This document shows positions 10,064-19,469 of a stretch of 64,000 nucleotides of DNA, piece by piece. Every line of letters begins with the position of its first letter. Within the stretch, counting starts at the first letter, position 1. The position numbers and the translations under genes were made by a program. The notes beneath the pieces were generated by a model. It was not told the origin of the DNA. It saw only the letters and a list, made by a program, of their open reading frames with translations, and ran no database searches. The stretch comes from JAHEKD01 sp965215945 (GTDB taxonomy: Bacteria > Pseudomonadota > Gammaproteobacteria > Arenicellales > JAHEKD01), in contig CBDCFC010000031.1 of NCBI GenBank assembly GCA_965215945.1, forward strand, positions 1 to 64,000, read 5' to 3'.

Positions 10064-11435
10064 ATGTTTCAATCACTCGCACTAAAATTCTGGCGCAGCT
10101 TTTGCCATTTAGCCATTAATATCTTCTATCGCAACTATGAGGCGGCGGGCTTTGAAAATATTCCCCAAAATCGAGGGGTGATTTTTTGTGCCAATCACGT
10201 CAATGCTCTGGTCGATCCAATTTTAGTTCAAGCTGCCAGTGATAAAGTTATGCGCCCTTTGGCTCGCAGTGGCTTATTCAAAAAACTCTGGTTAAAACCG
10301 ATATTAAAACTAATCGGTGCGGTACCGGTTTATCGCTCTCAAGACAAAGGTACTGATCCAACGCAAAATCAGGATACCTTCAGACGAGTTTATGAATTAT
10401 TGGAGCAAGGTGAATGGATTATTATTTTTCCCGAGGGTCAAAGCCACAGTCAATCCAAGATTCAAAAGCTTAAAACCGGCGCAGCCCGTATGGCACTGGG
10501 AACAATCGAGCGCGGCAAAACAGAACCTGTATTAATCCCAGTGGGGTTAAACGTTCACCAACAAAGGTAAATTTCGCGGTGATGTGTTGGTTTATTTCGG
10601 CAAACCGGTTGATCTTTCAGCTCCCGATAATATCAAACCCGAAGTCCATGCCAGAGTAATCACACGCCGGCTGACGGAAGGCTTGCGCGATGTCACTATC
10701 AATACTGAAAACTGGGAAGACCTGGAGCTGGTATCAAAGATTGAACGTTTTTTTGCTCTACGTCATGGCAAATATCGTAAACGTAACCTGCTACAACGCT
10801 TTCAAACCTTAAAACGCATTATTTCCCGGCATCAATTATTACGCCGGCAACAACCTGAACTCATTGAGCAGGTCACCAGTGATTTAAGGCGCTTTGAAAA
10901 AGTGTGTCGCAGCCTGGGCATTAAAGACTATCATTTAACAGTTGCTTACCGGCCATTCCTGGTGATCTGGTACAGTTTAAAAATCATCGTCATCCTGTTA
11001 ATAGGCTTACCTCTATTCTTTTGGGCAGTACTGAACAGTTTTATCCCCTTTTATTTAACTCGGCATTTGGCCCAATTTTTTGCAAAAAGTTCAGATCAAT
11101 ACGACACCGCAAAGATATTATTGGGACTGTTTTTGTTTTCAATCTTCTGGGGCTTACAGACGTATTTTGTCTATCAATATTTCGGATTAAAAATAATGCT
11201 GGCTTATTTTTTTAGTTTAATTGTAGGTTCAACAGTAGTATTAAGAATGCATAAAGATATTTTTAGTATTAAGGAAAATATTTATGTATTTTTTCTATTC
11301 GTACGCAACCGCGGCTTGAAAGAACACCTTATCGCCCAACGAAATAATCTTGAACAAGAGTTGGCCAAACTGGTCAAGATCGCTAATCGGTTAATGGACA
11401 AACAACAAGCTACTAATTTATCAAACTCACATTGA
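10064..11435 (+). CDS. PlsC-type glycerolipid acyltransferase (one frame break)
   Basis: Membrane acyltransferase of the lysophospholipid/glycerol-3-phosphate family. Motif I is CANHVNALVDP, the H-x5-D form used by a subset of the family. Motif III is IIIFPEGQSHS and the neighbourhood VPVYRSQD corresponds to motif II. The first part stops at 10570. Protein homology continues in another frame as GKFRGDVLVYFGKPVDL to 11435; removing one base near 10550 joins them. The C-terminal half has two strongly hydrophobic pairs of helices (LKIIVILLIGLPLFFWAVL and a second near residue 380) and ends in a basic helix. The substrate is not known. It sits 33 bases after yejF and may be co-transcribed. Confidence 0.8.
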
Positions 11436-11549
11436 ACTAATCCTTTATCTAATGCAACAATCAGCAACTGAAAATAAAACCAACCTTCCCTTTTTTCGTA
11501 TGGATTGCGGCGTTCGCCACAATGACGAACTGGGAACAGTAGTTTTTCA

Positions 11550-11582
11550 TTCGTCATACTGGCGCAGGCCAGTATCCAGTTC
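11550..11582 (+). repeat. REP-like palindrome
   Basis: TCGTCATACTGGCGCAGGCCAGTATCCAG: an 8-base stem (ATACTGGC / GCCAGTAT) around a GCAG loop, framed by CGTCAT and TCCAG. It has the same layout as the REPs at 20254 and flanking the IS at 20737. It lies in the 230-base gap between the acyltransferase and the hydrolase, which otherwise shows no gene. Confidence 0.7.
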
Positions 11583-11664
11583 CAGCACAGGCTTCACTCG
11601 GCAATATGGGTATCCCAGGACACGCTGCATGTCGAATCATTTGCCATAACGATTCAGAGTTTAC

Positions 11665-12416
11665 GTGTCGATGATGACAAAACATATAGGTACAACATTA
11701 GCATTCATTGCTTTTTTATTCGGTGGAAATATGACTGCAGAAAATAATACTGATAATAGCGCTTCTTCATGTGTCATTGTCTTGCATGGCTTGGGGCGAA
11801 CCAGCGATTCAATGAATAAAATTACCCAAGCACTGAACGAAAACAGTTATAGGGTTGGAATCAATCTTATCCCTCTCGTGATAAATCCATTGGCGAACTG
11901 GCCAAAGCTGCGATTGAACCTGCGCTTGAATTCTGCCAAGCAGAAGATATTAACGAGATAAATTTTGTCACTCATTCGTTGGGTGGTATTTTGATACGCT
12001 ATTACTTGCAGGATCACGATATTGTTGAACTTAATCGAATTGTGATGCTTAGCCCGCCAAACAAAGGCAGCGAAATAGTAGATCAGTTAAAAGAATTTAA
12101 AATTTTTCAATTCATTACCGGACCGGTCGGTCAACAACTTGGCACCGATGAAAACAGCCTGCCGAATCAATTGAATCCAATCAAAGGTGAAATCGGCATT
12201 ATTATTGGTAATTCTTCATCTGATCCGTGGTTTTCCTGGCTAATTCCGGGCGATGACGATGGCAAGGTTTCCGTGGCCAGTTCCAAACTAAGTGAAATGA
12301 AAGATTTTTTGATTGTCGATCACGGCCACACATTTATTATGCGCCAGGACGATGTAATCGAGCAGATTTTGAATTTTCTGAAATCCGGAAAATTCAAGCA
12401 TAATTCTATTTCGTGA
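11665..12416 (+). CDS. Secreted alpha/beta hydrolase, lipase-like (one frame break)
   Basis: N-terminal hydrophobic signal (TTLAFIAFLFGGNMTA), then CVIVLHGLGRTSDSM with the HG oxyanion motif, and the nucleophile elbow VTHSLGGILIRYYL (S in HSLGG). The C-terminal DHGHTFIM probably supplies the catalytic His. The first frame ends at 11961 and the second is open from about 11868. Restoring one T near 11857 gives a smooth join YRVWNQSYPSRDKS. With the break repaired it is about 250 residues, like small DUF676/PGAP1-type esterases. The likely substrate is an ester or lipid in the periplasm. Start: GTG at 11665 or ATG at 11671. Confidence 0.75.
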
Positions 12417-13113
12417 CCCATATGCATTCCCAATGGTGCAGTGATTTTTTCTTTGGTGTTAAAGCAATCATCCCTTTGGCCATTGGTGTCGGCATGTATG
12501 GCCTGGCGTTTGGGCTTTTAGCCACTCAAGCGGATTTTAGCTGGATTAATACTGGGATGATGGGCGTATTGGTGTTTGCCGGCTCAGCCCAGATCGTTGC
12601 GGTAGAACGTTTGGTTGCAGGTGCAAGCATCATGACTGCTTTTATTGCCGGTTTCGCCTTGAACCTACGGTTGATTTTAATCACCGCATCGATTCGTGAC
12701 TTTTTTGCTAACCGACCTCTATGGCAACGCATACTCGGTGCACATCTAACATCCGATGAAAACTGGGCGTTAACACTGGCCAAACGTTCCGAAGGGCTTA
12801 ACGTTGGCTATTGGTTCTTAGTTGGCGCGGGATTGACAATCATGCTGGTATGGATGGTGGCTGGCATACTTGGCGTTATTTTTCATCCTATATTCCCAAT
12901 CCTGAAATCTATGCCATTGATTTTGCGTTTACCGCCGCATTCATTGCTATCTCGAGATCACTTTGGCGCGGCAAACAGGATTTATTTCCTTGGATAGTTT
13001 CCATAGCCGTTGTGATTATTAGCACCCGACTTGAGCTATTTGATTCTTCATGGGCAATCGTAATCGGTGGTTTAGTCGGTGCAATTACTGCGAGTTTTAA
13101 CCGTCATGTCTGA
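12413..13113 (+). CDS. azlC: AzlC family branched-chain amino acid exporter subunit (one frame break)
   Basis: Large subunit of the AzlCD exporter, an inner-membrane protein. FFFGVKAIIPLAIGVGMYGLAFGLLA is the conserved first helix and GMMGVLVFAGSAQIVAVE is the family motif. The frame breaks near 12890 (one T lacking in a T-run), and the C-terminal helices continue as NPEIYAIDFAFTAAFIA to 13113. Joined length is about 233 residues, normal for AzlC. The start overlaps the hydrolase stop and the end overlaps azlD by 8 bases. Confidence 0.88.
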
Positions 13114-13399
13114 TCCGATTAAACTTACCTTACTATTAGCCGTGGCTACATTTTCAGTCCGTTACTTGGGAGTGGTGGTTGGCCAGCACTTACCTGCCAG
13201 TGGTCCATGGACACGAGCACTCAATGCCCTGCCAGGATGTTTAATCGTTTCTTTAGTCGCGGTGATATTAACAAGTGGTGGTATTGATGAGTGGATAGGT
13301 GCTGCCGCAGCACTCATCATAGCTATTGTTACCCGCAACCTGCCCATCACTATGATCGTGGGAATAATCGTTGTCTGGGCCATGCGAACATTCAGCTAA
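13106..13399 (+). CDS. azlD: AzlD family branched-chain amino acid exporter subunit
   Basis: About 97 residues from the ATG at 13106 (MSDPIKLTLLLAVATF). It has three to four hydrophobic helices and the family pattern TFSVRYLGVVVG and LNALPGCLIVSLVAVIL. It is the small partner of AzlC and overlaps its stop codon, so both are made together. The pair exports branched-chain amino acids such as valine in Bacillus and E. coli (YgaZH). Confidence 0.92.
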   Translation: MSDPIKLTLLLAVATFSVRYLGVVVGQHLPASGPWTRALNALPGCLIVSLVAVILTSGGIDEWIGAAAALIIAIVTRNLPITMIVGIIVVWAMRTFS

Positions 13400-13507
13400 T
13401 TTTTTTTAATTATTACAAATGATTGATCCTAGGCAATGAATCTATGTTGTAAAATGAACTGATATCTAATATCCCTAATTTTGATAAGGTGTATCCCGGA
13501 GGTAAAA

Positions 13508-14463
13508 ATGAGTTTGAAGAAAGTGGCCGATTCAAACCTGGATCAAGCGAATGAATCAGAAACTAAAAGCAAAGATAACAACGTTGCCACAACATCAACA
13601 ACTGATGATTCTGAACACCACAGTGTCTTGTATGATATGCACCATAGTCCTGAGAATATTAAAGATTTATTCAGGGAGGGAATTTATCCTTATAAGACAA
13701 AACTAAAGCGTAAGCCCTATGAAAAAAAGAAAAAAGAATTACAGGCCGAACTGCTCAAGGCACAAAACTGGATAAAAGAAACGGGCCAGCGATTCATCCT
13801 GTTGTTCGAAGGACGTGATGCAGCAGGCAAAGGCGGCACCATCAAACGTTTCATGGAACACCTGAATCCTAGAAGTGCACGCGTAGTTGCACTTGAAAAA
13901 CCAGCGAGCGAGAGCGTGGGCAATGGTACTTTCAACGTTATATTCAACATTTTCCGACCAGCGGTGAAATTGTGCTTTATGACCGTTCCTGGTACAACCG
14001 CGCGGGTGTTGAGCGAGTCATGGGTTTTTGTACTCCAAATGAATACCTTGAGTATATGCGTGAAACGCCAAATCTGGAGCGGATGATAGTTAACTCGGGA
14101 ATTCAACTTTATAAGTTTTGGTTTTCTGTGACACAGGATGAGCAACGCAGACGATTTAGTTCCCGCGAAGTTGATCCCTTGAAACAATGGAAATTAAGTC
14201 CCATAGATCGTGAATCTATGGATAAATGGGACGCCTATACCCGCGCGAAAAAAGCGATGTTTTTTTACACCGATACCGCAGATGCGCCGTGGGTCGTAAT
14301 CAAATCGAATGATAAAAAGCGTGCACGCCTTAACTGTATATTATATTTTCTGAATTCCCTTGATTACCCGGATAAAAATACGAAACTCGTCCACGAACCT
14401 GACAACTTAATTGTTGGACGCTCATCGCATGTCATCGAAAATCAAAAGGATTTTTTACTTTAG
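13508..14463 (+). CDS. ppk2: Polyphosphate kinase 2 (one frame break)
   Basis: Start chosen at the ATG at 13508 because GGAGG lies 5 bases before it. Residues 1-60 are a charged, disordered leader. The PPK2 core follows: Walker A LLFEGRDAAGKGGTI, then QWYFQRY, Walker B YDRSWYNRAGVERVMGFC, and the lid KQWKLSPIDRESMDKWD. PPK2 enzymes use polyphosphate to phosphorylate nucleotides. The frame breaks near 13905; restoring one base gives EKPSERERGQWYFQRY, the family consensus. Joined length is about 318 residues. A strong terminator follows at 14536. Confidence 0.9.
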
Positions 14464-14535
14464 ATTTGCAATATCTCCGCTAAATAGGCAAGCGAACATT
14501 ACCGGTTAATAACGAACGATCATGAGCTTATAATG

Positions 14536-14565
14536 AAACCCGGATACGTCCGGGTTTTGTTCTTT
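14536..14565 (+). terminator. Rho-independent terminator after ppk2
   Basis: AAACCCGG and CCGGGTTT form an 8-bp perfect stem around a 6-base loop, followed by TTGTTCTTTT. It lies 70 bases after the ppk2 stop and before prfA, so it separates the two units. Confidence 0.85.
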
Positions 14566-14619
14566 TCACCTTGGGCTTGATGTACAATTGCCCTCCCTAT
14601 AAATAACCCCCAAATTCTT

Positions 14620-15705
14620 GTGAATCCAAATATCCAGGAAAAGTTGGAACAACTATTGAATCGGCAGGAGGAGATTGAACAGCTTCTGTCGACACAGGAT
14701 GTTATTGGCGATCAAAACCGCTTTCGGGATTTATCAATAGAATTGTCAGAACTTAATCCGGTTGCGCAGACTTATCAAACATATCGTGAGCTGCAAAATG
14801 AACTGGATGCTGCTAACGAAATGCTCAATGACTCTGACGCCGAAATTCGTGCCCTGGCGCAAGAAGAATTACCCGGATTAAAAGAATCAATTGATCAGAT
14901 TCAAGTCGATTTACAAAAGCTGTTGTTACCCAAGGATCCGAACGACGACAGAAATATTTTCCTGGAAATTCGCGCCGGCACAGGCGGCGACGAAGCAGCG
15001 ATATTTTCTGGCGACCTTTTCCGTATGTATTCAAACTACACTCAATCGCAAAAATGGCAGGTTGAAATCCTAAGCGAAAGTCTGGGCGAACACGGTGGTT
15101 ACAAAGAAATTATTACTCGTGTTATCGGTAGAGGCGCTTACTCGAAGTTAAAATTTGAATCAGGAGCTCATAGGGTGCAACGTGTGCCGGAAACCGAAAC
15201 CCAAGGCCGAATTCATACTTCAGCCTGCACGGTTGCTATTCTGCCAGAGCCGGATGAAGTTGAAGAAGTTGACATTAATACCAATGATTTACGCATTGAC
15301 ACTTTTCGTGCATCCGGCGCGGGAGGGCAGCATGTAAACAAAACCGATTCGGCGATACGCATTACCCATATCCCCACCGGCATCGTCGTCGAATGTCAGG
15401 ATGAACGCTCACAACATAAAATAAAGCTAGAGCGATGTCTATATTACAAGCCAGATTACTGGATCAGGAGCAACAAGCACAAGCAAAGTGAATTTGCAGA
15501 AACGCGGCGCAATCTTGTCGGCAGCGGCGACCGCTCCGAGCGTATTCGAACATATAATTACCCACAAGGCCGTGTTACCGATCATCGGATCAACCTGACG
15601 CTTTACAAACTTGAAGAAATCATGACTGGCAACCTAGGACAGATCATTGAGCCCTTAATCGCAGAATATCAGGCTGATCAACTTGCTGCCTTATCGGGTG
15701 AGTAA
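14620..15705 (+). CDS. prfA: Peptide chain release factor 1 (with compensated double frameshift)
   Basis: RF1 recognises UAA and UAG. GTG start giving MNPNIQEKLEQLLNRQEEI, the family N-terminus. The GGQ motif is in RASGAGGQHVNKTDSA, and the C-terminal NLVGSGDRSERIRTYNYPQGR is intact. Codons 268-290 (15421-15489) read as unrelated residues (LERCLYYKPDYW...). The +1 frame there encodes KARAMSILQARLLDQEQQ, the true RF1 sequence. So one base is lost near 15417 (A-run) and one gained near 15489. Because RF1 is normally essential, this is most likely a pair of sequence errors. The 3' end overlaps prmC. Confidence 0.93.
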   Translation: MNPNIQEKLEQLLNRQEEIEQLLSTQDVIGDQNRFRDLSIELSELNPVAQTYQTYRELQNELDAANEMLNDSDAEIRALAQEELPGLKESIDQIQVDLQKLLLPKDPNDDRNIFLEIRAGTGGDEAAIFSGDLFRMYSNYTQSQKWQVEILSESLGEHGGYKEIITRVIGRGAYSKLKFESGAHRVQRVPETETQGRIHTSACTVAILPEPDEVEEVDINTNDLRIDTFRASGAGGQHVNKTDSAIRITHIPTGIVVECQDERSQHKIKLERCLYYKPDYWIRSNKHKQSEFAETRRNLVGSGDRSERIRTYNYPQGRVTDHRINLTLYKLEEIMTGNLGQIIEPLIAEYQADQLAALSGE

Positions 15706-16573
15706 TCAAAATACAATTAATCAACTTATTCACTGGGCTGTCAAGGAATTAGGACAAAGCTCAGAAACGGCCAAACTGGATGCAAAAATCCTGTTTCGTC
15801 ATATCAGCGGTTATTCGGATATTGATTTAATTCTCAACGCTGACCACCAAGTCAGCGATCAAACTGCTAAAGCATACCGAGAAATCATCCGGCAACGACA
15901 ACAAGGCACACCAGTTGCTTATCTCTCCGGGAAAAAAGAATTCTGGTCACTGACTCTTAAAGTCACACCTGACACGCTAATTCCCAGACCTGAAACTGAA
16001 CTGCTGGTTGAAACAGCACTTAAACTGATTCCAAAAAACAGCGACTTTGATGTTGTGGACTTAGCAACCGGCAGCGGCGCCATTGCCTGTGCTATAGCAA
16101 GCGAACGCCCGAATTCTAATATCATTGCCACTGATATATCCGCGTGGTGTTTGAAAGTTGCAAAAGAAAATGCACTTACTCACAATTTAAAAAATATCGT
16201 CTTCTGCCAATCTGACTGGTTTGAAAAACTTCAAGATATGAAATTTGATTTGATTGTCAGCAACCCTCCATACGTTGCTGACAATGATAGACATCTATAT
16301 AGAGGAGACACCAATTACGAACCTAAATCCGCCTTAGTTTCCGGTTCGGATGGATTGACTTCTCTAAAACTGATTACCGCCCAGGCTGCACGCCATTTAA
16401 AACCAAATGGTTGGCTAATAGTTGAACACGGATACGATCAATATCAAAGTGTGCGTGACTTATTTGCTGTTGCCAAATATTCTAGTATTCAAAGCTTCAC
16501 TGACTTGAATCAACATCACAGAATAATGCAGGGGCAAAAGAAAATCACTCCTCACAATCATACGTTGGATTGA
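15698..16573 (+). CDS. prmC: Release factor glutamine methyltransferase PrmC (HemK)
   Basis: Methylates the Gln of the GGQ motif in RF1/RF2. The start is probably the GTG at 15698, which overlaps the prfA stop in GTGAGTAA; TTG at 15683 is an alternative. It has an N-terminal helical domain with RQQGTPVAYLSGKKEFW, the SAM-binding VVDLATGSGAIACAIA, and the NPPY motif in IVSNPPYVADND that binds the substrate glutamine. About 291 residues, normal. prfA-prmC is a conserved bacterial pair. Its 3' end overlaps the convergent gene ending at 16545 by about 29 bases. Confidence 0.96.
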   Translation: MSNQNTINQLIHWAVKELGQSSETAKLDAKILFRHISGYSDIDLILNADHQVSDQTAKAYREIIRQRQQGTPVAYLSGKKEFWSLTLKVTPDTLIPRPETELLVETALKLIPKNSDFDVVDLATGSGAIACAIASERPNSNIIATDISAWCLKVAKENALTHNLKNIVFCQSDWFEKLQDMKFDLIVSNPPYVADNDRHLYRGDTNYEPKSALVSGSDGLTSLKLITAQAARHLKPNGWLIVEHGYDQYQSVRDLFAVAKYSSIQSFTDLNQHHRIMQGQKKITPHNHTLD

Positions 16574-16818
16574 GCTTTACTGAACGCTCTACCTGAATAA
16601 CCTGTGCATGCTCTTCAAGATTAGACAACAATTTGACGGAAATCTCTCCAATCAATTTATCACCAGTAACTGATTTCACTTTAAGCCCAATGTCTTTAAA
16701 CTCCGACAAACTCAGTTTATCCGGTTCTCCTTTCAACGAAACCAGAAACGTTAATAACGCCTGAAAGTTCCTGATGCGGTTTATTTGCGTGAAAGAGTTT
16801 ACGTAACTTATCGCTCAT
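16545..16818 (-). CDS. Small protein coupled to the subtilase (one frame break)
   Basis: ATG at 16818, two bases after the subtilase stop, so the two are co-translated. The start frame encodes MSDKLRKLFHANKPHQEL, and from about 16760 the neighbouring frame continues ALLTFLVSLKGEPDKLSLSEF to the stop at 16545, about 90 residues after joining. I do not recognise the family. The C-terminal half, with KVKSVTGDKLIGEISVKLL, looks like a small beta-rich domain. Its position suggests a partner, inhibitor or targeting subunit of the protease; this is inference from context only. Confidence 0.55.
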
Positions 16819-16820
16819 AT

Positions 16821-18819
16821 TTAACTTGCAGGTTCAATTTCCAGCAACCGTTGTACCTGCAGGCGGCCATAGCCCCAGCGTGCATTCCAACAAGGATGAG
16901 TAAAGCCATCCTGGGTTGCAGATTTAATTAACCTGCGCTTGATTTCTGCCCAGTTCAAATTATTGTCCTTTTCAAGCAATAATGCAATTGCACCGGTCAC
17001 ATAGGGTGCTGACATGCTCGTACCTTGTAGTGCCACATAAGCACGATTTAGAACACGAAGGAAATTAGGTATTTCCTCCTGGTTTGCATCACTTGATAGA
17101 GGTGCCAACAGAAGTTGTCCCGGTCCGGCGATTTCCGGTTTATTCTGCCCATCACGTGTTGGCCCCATGCTACTAAAATGTGAGATATCATTCACATTGA
17201 TTGCATCAGCTCGAAAAATTCCCCCCGGCATATTTGGATCACGACTCGGCCATTCTTTACGCGAAGCATAAGAGGCAACGGTGATTGCAGCAAATGATGT
17301 CCCTGGCATGCCTACCAGATGTGAATTTGTAACTCCACTTGAGAAATTTCCCATAGCCGCATCCGGTATCCAGCAATGAATGCTGCCAACCTGGACACCA
17401 CCCGCAGCCTGATCATCTTCGGCTATGATGCTCCAGCCACTTAGTAACGACGGGTCCGGATCAGTAACAATAAAAAATGTAGTCGAGTGGTCCAAACTAT
17501 AGGGATGTTGCTGATGACTGGCCTCGACAAAAATGCTGCCAAAATCAAATTCTTGTTTACCATTGTTCGGCGCTTTGAACATATTTCCTGTTGGGGAACG
17601 CAATGAAATATCCACCGCATCCTCACGCTGATGCCACACTTGAACCAAGACTAACCCGGCTTCCACCGGCCCAGTGGCAGTTTGGAATACACGTGGATTG
17701 ATTCGAAAATCAGCCACCCAACGACTGGCAGGTGACTGCTCTGCGGCTAGTACCGTACTTGCATGAATCGAGTCATTTCCCTCATTACCGGCTGAAACAA
17801 CCACAACCCGGCCATCACCGGAAAGGTCATCAATCATTCGCTCAGCTACCGACGAACCATCATGAGCACCAAAATGGCCTCCAAGACTGAGATTAAACTA
17901 CACAGGGCTGGTTACGCGTCTGTGCCAAATCAAAAACATGTTTTATTCCTATTGCAATATCTGCCGTGTCAAAAGTTGTTTTTACAATTGCCAGGTCTGC
18001 TTGTGGAGCAACCCCGCGCCAATTACTGGACGGTGAGCCAGCACCATTTCCAGCGGCAATGCCGGCGACGTGAGTACCATGTCCAATTATGTCCGTTGAA
18101 CCGTCCGCATTACCAGCGTTTATATCGGCTTGGCTGAATTCATCACCCGTTTCCTGGTCCAGATAGTTCACAATCCGTGTTGATCCCCCTGACTGAAAGG
18201 CTGGATGGGTTACATCAATACCAGTATCAATAATTCCAATCAAAACACCGTTGCCTGTTTCAGACACAGTCGTTGATCCACTCACCACTAAACCCGTCGA
18301 AATGTGCGCCAAATCGCAGGTCGGTTTGAGACGGGTGCTGGCCTCGATATAACCGATCGCGCTGAGACCCGCAAAATACTTGAGTTTCGAGCGGGGAATC
18401 TTTGCCATTAATTTGCTGGGAGTCAACGGTACGGAAATCCCCTTCAGAGATTTGATCTTTTTTTGAATGCTGGCAACATCAGTGCTTTCTATTAACACCG
18501 AGACTATATCCTCTTGAACATAATCATTAGCCGCCTTGATCGACATCCGATCTGCCAAAGACCGTATTCCTAGCCCAATCTTCGATGAGCTTGACGCCAA
18601 CTCTGTTACAGGTTTCTCGACAATCCCGAGTTTATGTGCGACTTTGGAATGACTGGCTCCGAGTATTAAACACGGATCGAGTTTGGAAAAAACAGACGGT
18701 TTTTTCCTTTTGGTCGCCTTCTTCCTGACAGCTTTTTTTCTAACTGTTTTTTTCTTTGCTACAGTTTTTTTTGTGGTTTTTTTCTTGGTAGTCTTCTTTT
18801 TGGTTCTGCTATTAGCCAT
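16821..18819 (-). CDS. Intracellular subtilase (S8) with Lys-rich N-terminal tail (one frame break)
   Basis: Serine protease of the subtilisin family. Catalytic Asp in IGIIDTGIDVTHPAF (about residue 198), His in IGHGTHVAGIAAG (about 247), and Ser in LQGTSMSAPYVTGAIALL. Residues 5-42 are almost only Lys, Thr, Arg, Ala and Val, like a histone H1 tail. No signal peptide is visible, so it is probably cytoplasmic and may bind nucleic acid or polyphosphate. Residues 45-180 resemble a propeptide-like region. The frame breaks near 17896, where one extra T splits NQPCVVNLSLGG. Joined length is about 665 residues. The insert between His and Ser, with FFIVTDPDPSLLSGW, resembles a P-domain-like beta sandwich. 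Confidence 0.85.
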
Positions 18820-18981
18820 TTCATGCCTCCTTAAATGTTTTTTATATTAGTTGTTATAGATATGATGATATTTATTATGCTATAAAAATGAAGCTTTTTC
18901 TGTGACAATAATCACAGAATTGACTTTATTTAAACAGACTCAAAACAGTTTGAAATGGGGAATATCGCTGCTAATGAAACT

Positions 18982-19045
18982 CCCCGCCGTAAACGGCGGG
19001 GTATCTATTTTGCTTTGCAAAATTTATCCCGTGGCTAGCCACGGG
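18982..19045. repeat. Cluster of three hairpins, possible IS200/IS605-type end
   Basis: Three palindromes in 64 bases: CCCCGCCG-TAAA-CGGCGGGG (18982-19001), TTTTGC-TTT-GCAAAA, and CCCGTGGCTAGCCACGGG (19028-19045). Single-stranded-DNA transposons and their TnpB guide RNAs end in stems of this kind, but no TnpA or TnpB is present. A bidirectional terminator between the minus-strand gene at 19073 and the region to the left is the alternative. Confidence 0.5.
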
Positions 19046-19072
19046 GAATTTAACACTCGCTAGCGATTAAAC

Positions 19073-19405
19073 TTAACGAGTCAAAGTAACATCATCCAGC
19101 TCGTTAACCACCTGCCACTCCCGAAAACCATGTTGCCGTAACCATTTTTCCAGCCTGTCCAGGCTGTTCCATTCACGGGGTCTTGCCGCGTGCGCTTTTG
19201 ACACTGGTCAACTGTCCATCCACATAAACCGCCAACGCCCAGGTATATGGATGGTTGGAAGGGTTTCCAAATCCCCCACCCTGCTGACGACGTTCAACCC
19301 GATAAACAATTGGATTACCTTGCAACGCCAGGTCATGAATAAATCCGGCAAATCGGAAGTGGTGACGCTTAGTTGGAATTCTTTGCTATATACATCATGA
19401 ATCAT
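19073..19405 (-). pseudogene. Conserved-looking hypothetical protein with two frame breaks
   Basis: ATG at 19405 gives MIHDVYSKEFQLSVTTSDLP. Homogeneous coding text then continues in the next frame as GFIHDLALQGNPIVYRVERR, QQGGGFGNPSNHPYTWALAV and YVDGQLTSVKSARGKT, and in a third frame as REWNSLDRLEKWLRQHGF and WQVVNELDDVTLTR to 19073. The two breaks are near 19355 and in the C-run near 19188. Joined length is about 112 residues. I do not recognise the family; RVERR and FGNPSNHPYT look like conserved positions. It is scored as broken only because two independent breaks are needed; both may be sequence errors. Confidence 0.5.
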
Positions 19406-19409
19406 GGTG

Positions 19410-19438
19410 TTGACACTAATTTTATCTTGTTCTACATT
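19410..19438 (+). promoter_or_regulatory. Sigma-70 promoter of the C45 hydrolase gene
   Basis: TTGACA at 19410, a 17-base spacer, and TACATT at 19433, about 32 bases before the GTG start at 19470. GGGAAA before the start serves as the ribosome site. Confidence 0.65.
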
Positions 19439-19469
19439 CTAGTCTAACTAGATTAAACAGGGAAATACC

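Noticed and set aside
15417..15490. Programmed frameshift in a release factor gene
   Set aside because: Programmed shifting is known for RF2 (prfB), near its start and with an in-frame UGA and SD-like signal. Here the gene is RF1, two opposite shifts are needed, and no signal is seen.
19073..19405. Truncated gene of 65 residues
   Set aside because: The coding signal continues past the first stop in two further frames with uniform composition, so one broken longer gene is more likely than a short intact one.
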